A DNA stretch of 64,000 nt from contig NC_071340.1 in assembly GCF_027744825.2 (NCBI RefSeq), positions 813,501-877,500 on the forward strand, in the 5' to 3' direction. The translations under genes and the position numbers were made by a program. Source of the DNA: Synchiropus splendidus (Eukaryota > Chordata > Actinopteri > Syngnathiformes > Callionymidae). Numbering within the stretch: the stretch's first letter is position 1; each line of letters starts with the position of its first letter. Shown one piece after another: positions 59,596 through 64,000 of the stretch. The notes below the pieces were generated by a model. The model ran no database searches, was not told the DNA's origin, and saw only the letters and a list, made by a program, of their open reading frames with translations.

Positions 59596-60347
59596 TAACT
59601 TTTCAGGAAAGCTTCAGAACATGAAATTTTAACCTCCCACTATAGCAGAAAGTGTCTTTCTAGTAGTTGCACATCAAATCTAAACTGTCTGAAGTGTTTT
59701 TCCAAAGTTATCAACACTTTTATGTTTGGCGTTCCGAAACCCACCTTATCTCAGGCTGAAAAGCGTTTTTGTGCATTGTGCCATAACTTTTCAGGAAAGC
59801 TTCAGAACATGAAATTTTAACCTCCCACTATAGCAGAAAGGGTCTTTCTAGTAGTTGCACATCAAATCTAAACTGTCTGAAGTGTTTTTCCAAAGTTATC
59901 AACACTTTTATGTTTGGCGTTCCGAAACCCACCTTATCTCAGGCTGAAAAGCGTTTTTGTGCATTGTGCCATAACTTTTCAGGGAAGCTTCAGAACATCA
60001 AATTTTAACCTCCCACTGTAGCAAAAAGGGTCTTTCTAGTAGTTGCACATCAAATCTAAGCTGTCTGAAGTGTTTTTCAAAAGTTATCAACACTTTTATG
60101 TTTGGCGTTCCGAAACCCACCTTATCTCAGGCTGAAAAGCGTTTTTGTGCATTGTGCCATAACTTTTCAGGAAAGCTTCAGAACATGAAATTTTAACCTC
60201 CCACTATAGCAGAAAGGGTCTTTCTAGTAGTTGCACATCAAATCTAAACTGTCTGAAGTGTTTTTCCAAAGTTATCAACACTTTTATGTTTGGCGTTCCG
60301 AAACCCACCTTATCTCAGGCTGAAAAGCGTTTTTACGCATTGTGCCA

Positions 60348-62415
60348 TAACTTTTCAGGGAAGCTTCAGAACATGAAATTTTAACCTCCCACTATAGCAG
60401 AAAGGGTCTTTCTAGTAGTTGCACATCAAATCTAAACTGTCTGAAGTGTTTTTCCAAAGTTATTAACACTTTTATGTTTGGCGTTCCGAAACCCACCTTA
60501 TCTCAGGCTGAAAAGCGTTTTTGTGCATTGTGCCATAACTTTTCAGGGAAGCTTCAGAACATGAAATTTTAACCTCCCACTATAGCAGAAAGGGTCTTTC
60601 TAGTAGTTGCACATCAAATCTAAACTGTCTGAAGTGTTTTTCCAAAGTTATCAACACTTTTATGTTTGGCGTTCCGAAACCCACCTTATCTCAGGCTGAA
60701 AAGCGTTTTTGTGCATTGTGCCATAACTTTTCAGGGAAGCTTCAGAACATGAAATTTTAACCTCCCACTATAGCAGAAAGGGTCTTTCTAGTAGGTGCAC
60801 ATCAAATCTAAACTGTCTGAAGTGTTTTTCCAAAGTTATCAACACTTTTGTGTTTGGCGTTCCGAAACCCACCTTATCTCAGGCTGAAAACCGTTTTTAC
60901 GCATTGTGCCATAACTTTTCAGGGAAGCTTCAGAACATGAAATTTTAACCTCCCACTATAGCAGAAAGGGTCTTTCTAGTAGGTGCACATCAAATCTAAG
61001 CTCTCTGAAGTGTTTTTCGAAAGTTATCAACACTTTTATGTTAGGCGTTCCGAAACCCACCTTATCTCAGGCTGAAAAGCGTTTTTGTGCATTGTGCCAT
61101 AACTTTTCAGGAAAGCTTCAGAACATGAAATTTTAACCTCCCACTATAGCAGAAAGTGTCTTTCTAGTAGTTGCACATCAAATCTAAACTGTCTGAAGTG
61201 TTTTTCCAAAGTTATTAACACTTTTATGTTTGGCGTTCCGAAACCCACCTTATCTCAGGCTGAAAAGCGTTTTTGTGCATTGTGCCATAACTTTTCAGGG
61301 AAGCTTCAGAACATGAAATTTTAACCTCCCACTATAGCAGAAAGGGTCTTTCTAGTAGTTGCACATCAAATCTAAACTGTCTGAAGTGTTTTTCCAAAGT
61401 TATCAACACTTTTATGTTTGGCGTTCCGAAACCCACCTTATCTCAGGCTGAAAAGCGTTTTTGTGCATTGTGCCATAACTTTTCAGGAAAGCTTCAGAAC
61501 ATGAAATTTTAACCTCCCACTATAGCAGAAAGTGTCTTTCTAGTAGTTGCACATCAAATCTAAACTGTCTGAAGTGTTTTTCCAAAGTTATTAACACTTT
61601 TATGTTTGGCGTTCCGAAACCCACCTTATCTCAGGCTGAAAAGCGTTTTTGTGCATTGTGCCATAACTTTTCAGGGAAGCTTCAGAACATGAAATTTTAA
61701 CCTCCCACTAAAGCAGAAAGGGTCTTTCTAGTAGTTGCACATCAAATCTAAACTGTCTGAAGTGTTTTTCCAAAGTTATCAACACTTTTATGTTTGGCGT
61801 TCCGAAACCCACCTTATCTCAGGCTGAAAAGCGTTTTTACGCATTGTGCCATAACTTTTCAGGGAAGCTTCAGAACATGAAATTTTAACCTCCCACTATA
61901 GCAGAAAGGGTCTTTCTAGTAGGTGCACATCAAATCTAAGCTCTCTGAAGTGTTTTTCGAAAGTTATCAACACTTTTATGTTTGGCGTTCCGAAACCCAC
62001 CTTATGTCAGGCTGAAAAGCGTTTTTGTGCATTGTGCCATAACTTTTCAGGGAAGCTTCAGAACATGAAATTTTAAACTCCCACTATAGCAGAAAGGGTC
62101 TTTCTAGTAGTTGCACATCAAATCTAAACTGTCTGAAGTGTTTTTCCAAAGTTATCAACACTTTTATGTTTGGCGTTCCGAAACCCACCTTATCTCAGGC
62201 TGAAAAGCGTTTTTGTGCATTGTGCCATAACTTTTCAGGGAAGCTTCAGAACATGAAATTTTAACCTCCCACTATAGCAGAAAGGGTCTTTCTAGTAGTT
62301 GCACATCAAATCTAAACTGTCTGAAGTGTTTTTCCAAAGTTATCAACACTTTTATGTTTGGCGTTCCGAAACCCACCTTATCTCAGGCTGAAAAGCGTTT
62401 TTGTGCATTGTGCCA
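60348..62415 (+). repeat. Block C-K-B-A-B-S-K-S-A'-B-K-K, copy 3, one monomer short
   Basis: It has 11 monomers in place of 12, because the B and A at places three and four are replaced by one B/A hybrid at 60724. The TTAGGCGTT mark is in the B at 60912, and S is at 61100 and 61476 as in the other copies. Private marks include CACTAAAGC at 61664, TTATGTCAGG at 61852 and TTTTAAACTC at 62040. Confidence 0.8.
60724..60911 (+). repeat. Hybrid monomer: B left part, A right part
   Basis: G72 is followed by A89, G92, C108, C117 and ACGCA, so the joint lies between p72 and p89. It stands where other copies have a B then an A, as expected for a one-monomer deletion. It also has CTTTTGTGTTT and GAAAACCG; the latter is shared with the A at 56400. 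Confidence 0.75.
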
Positions 62416-62603
62416 TAACTTTTCAGGGAAGCTTCAGAACATGAAATTTTAACCTCCCACTATAGCAGAAAGGGTCTTTCTAGTAGTTGCACATCAAATC
62501 TAAGCTGTCTGAAGTGTTTTTCAAAAGTTATCAACACTTTTATGTTTGGCGTTCCGAAACCCACCTTATCTCAGGCTGAAAAGCGTTTTTGTGCATTGTG
62601 CCA

Positions 62604-64000
62604 TAACTTTTCAGGAAAGCTTCAGAACATGAAATTTTAACCTCCCACTATAGCAGAAAGGGTCTTTCTATTAGTTGCACATCAAATCTAAACTGTCTGA
62701 AGTGTTTTTCCAAAGTTATCAACACTTTTATGTTTGGCGTTCCGAAACCCACCTTATCTCAGGCTGAAAAGCGTTTTTACGCATTGTGCCATAACTTTTC
62801 AGGGAAGCTTCAGAACATGAAATTTTAACCTCCCACTATAGCAGAAAGGGTCTTTCTAGTAGGTGCACATCAAATCTAAGCTCTCTGAAGTGTTTTTCGA
62901 AAGTTATCAACACTTTTATGTTTGGCGTTCCGAAACCCACCTTATCTCAGGCTGAAAAGCGTTTTTGTGCATTGTGCCATAACTTTTCAGGAAAGCTTCA
63001 GAACATGAAATTTTAACCTCCCACTATAGCAGAAAGTGTCTTTCTAGTAGTTGCACATCAAATCTAAACTGTCTGAAGTGTTTTTCCAAAGTTATCAACA
63101 CTTTTATGTTTGGCGTTCCGAAACCCACCTTATCTCAGGCTGAAAAGCGTTTTTGTGCATTGTGCCATAACTTTTCAGGAAAGCTTCAGAACATGAAATT
63201 TTAACCTCCCACTATAGCAGAAAGGGTCTTTCTAGTAGTTGCACATCAAATCTAAACTGTCTGAAGTGTTTTTCCAAAGTTATCAACACTTTTATGTTTG
63301 GCGTTCCGAAACCCACCTTATCTCAGGCTGAAAAGCGTTTTTGTGCATTGTGCCATAACTTTTCAGGGAAGCTTCAGAACATCAAATTTTAACCTCCCAC
63401 TGTAGCAGAAAGGGTCTTTCTAGTAGTTGCACATCAAATCTAAGCTGTCTGAAGTGTTTTTCAAAAGTTATCAACACTTTTATGTTTGGCGTTCCGAAAC
63501 CCACCTTATCTCAGGCTGAAAAGCGTTTTTGTGCATTGTGCCATAACTTTTCAGGAAAGCTTCAGAACATGAAATTTTAACCTCCCACTATAGCAGAAAG
63601 GGTCTTTCTAGTAGTTGCACATCAAATCTAAACTGTCTGAAGTGTTTTTCCAAAGTTATCAACACTTTTATGTTTGGCGTTCCGAAACCCACCTTATCTC
63701 AGGCTGAAAAGCGTTTTTACGCATTGTGCCATAACTTTTCAGGGAAGCTTCAGAACATGAAATTTTAACCTCCCACTATAGCAGAAAGGGTCTTTCTAGT
63801 AGTTGCACATCAAATCTAAACTGTCTGAAGTGTTTTTCCAAAGTTATTAACACTTTTATGTTTGGCGTTCCGAAACCCACCTTATCTCAGGCTGAAAAGC
63901 GTTTTTGTGCATTGTGCCATAACTTTTCAGGGAAGCTTCAGAACATGAAATTTTAACCTCCCACTATAGCAGAAAGGGTCTTTCTAGTAGTTGCACATCA
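62604..64000 (+). repeat. 18-monomer HOR unit, second copy, cut by the window edge
   Basis: The order A-B-S-K-J-A-C matches the start of the unit at 59220, including the ACATCAAATT and CACTGTAGC marks in J. Seven monomers and an 81-bp part of the eighth are visible. The first A has a private CTATTAGTTG. Confidence 0.8.
63920..64000 (+). repeat. Partial terminal monomer (81 bp)
   Basis: Positions p1-81 of the unit are present and match the consensus (G13, G58, T72). The cut is the end of the window, not the end of the array. Confidence 0.95.

Larger units (their letters stand above)
59220..62603 (+). repeat. 18-monomer HOR unit (3384 bp)
   Basis: It begins A-B-S-K-J-A-C. The J at 59972 carries ACATCAAATT and CACTGTAGC. 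The same order and the same marks start again at 62604, and the J mark at 63375 is exactly 3384 bp after 59991. The unit includes the third copy of the C-K-...-K-K block. Confidence 0.82.
1..64000 (+). repeat. 188-bp satellite DNA array, 340 complete monomers
   Basis: The landmark TAACTTTTCAG begins at 1, 189, 377 and so on every 188 bp to 3197, and then every 188 bp from 3384 to 63920. That gives 18 monomers before and 322 after the single 1-bp deletion. Every monomer is in the same orientation and nothing interrupts the array. Monomers differ from each other by about 2-4% at a small set of linked diagnostic positions, with scattered private substitutions. The consensus has 73 G or C in 188 bases (about 39%). 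The length is in the range of one nucleosome repeat. Arrays of this kind are known from centromeric and pericentromeric heterochromatin of eukaryotes; that location is inferred here. I do not recognise the family. Both array ends lie outside the window. Confidence 0.99.

Noticed and set aside
1..64000. CRISPR array
   Set aside because: The whole 188-bp unit repeats with a few percent variation. There are no short repeats separated by unique spacers and no cas genes.
1..64000. Transposon, rRNA, tRNA or inverted segment inside the array
   Set aside because: The phase of the landmark was followed from end to end. No break, insertion or strand switch was found, and no terminal repeats or RNA-gene motifs appear.

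Overview
The whole window is one uninterrupted, head-to-tail array of a 188-bp satellite DNA. It contains 340 complete monomers (1..63919) plus the first 81 bp of another (63920..64000). All monomers are in the same orientation, and there is no unique sequence, transposon, RNA gene or credible protein gene. The monomer is about 39% GC by my count of a consensus. Across all 340 monomers I find one length change, a 1-bp deletion in the monomer at 3197..3383. An array like this points to a eukaryotic centromeric, pericentromeric or other heterochromatic block. I do not recognise the family and cannot name the organism. Insect-like or other animal heterochromatin is plausible but unproven.

Monomers differ at a few linked positions (p = position in the unit, counted from the TAACTTTTCAG start): p13 A/G, p58 G/T, p72 T/G, p89 A/G, p92 G/C, p108 C/G/A/T, p111 A/T, p117 C/T, p123 T/A/C and p176-177 GT/AC. 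I use these working class names. A has AC at p176-177; A' is the same with G13. B has G72, G89, C92, G108; B2 is B with G92. C has T117. D has T111. F has A123. G has G89 with C108. H has G89, T108 and AC at p176-177. J has G89 with A108. K is the plain consensus with C117 and GT. L has G72, G89, C108. S has T58. These classes are not in random order: they form higher-order repeats (HORs).

Layout: 565..2632 is an 11-monomer unit, and 3760..6391 and 6392..9023 are two nearly identical 14-monomer units. 8272..15791 holds two copies of an 18-monomer block offset by 22 monomers (4136 bp). 15792..18423 is less regular A/B-rich sequence. 18424..31395 is J-type territory with blocks ordered C-A'-K-L-A'-J-A-B2-K-J-A-B, C-K-B-A-B-S-K-S-A'-B-K-K and repeated A-B-K-K-J 5-mers. 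34216..45119 contains a 32-monomer block and a rearranged 26-monomer second copy, with a 940-bp tandem duplication inside the first. 42112..46059 contains long runs of C. 47188..51887 returns to the left-hand HOR and ends in two 7-mers. 52452..64000 returns to the J-type blocks and ends in an 18-mer HOR cut by the window edge.

The order FG-type, J-type, FG-type, J-type suggests that a segment of roughly 34-41 kb was duplicated and then edited by smaller unequal exchanges. Several monomers are recognisable hybrids sitting at the joints of duplications or deletions. They are the clearest record of how the array evolved. No gene network or operon can be described because no gene is supported.
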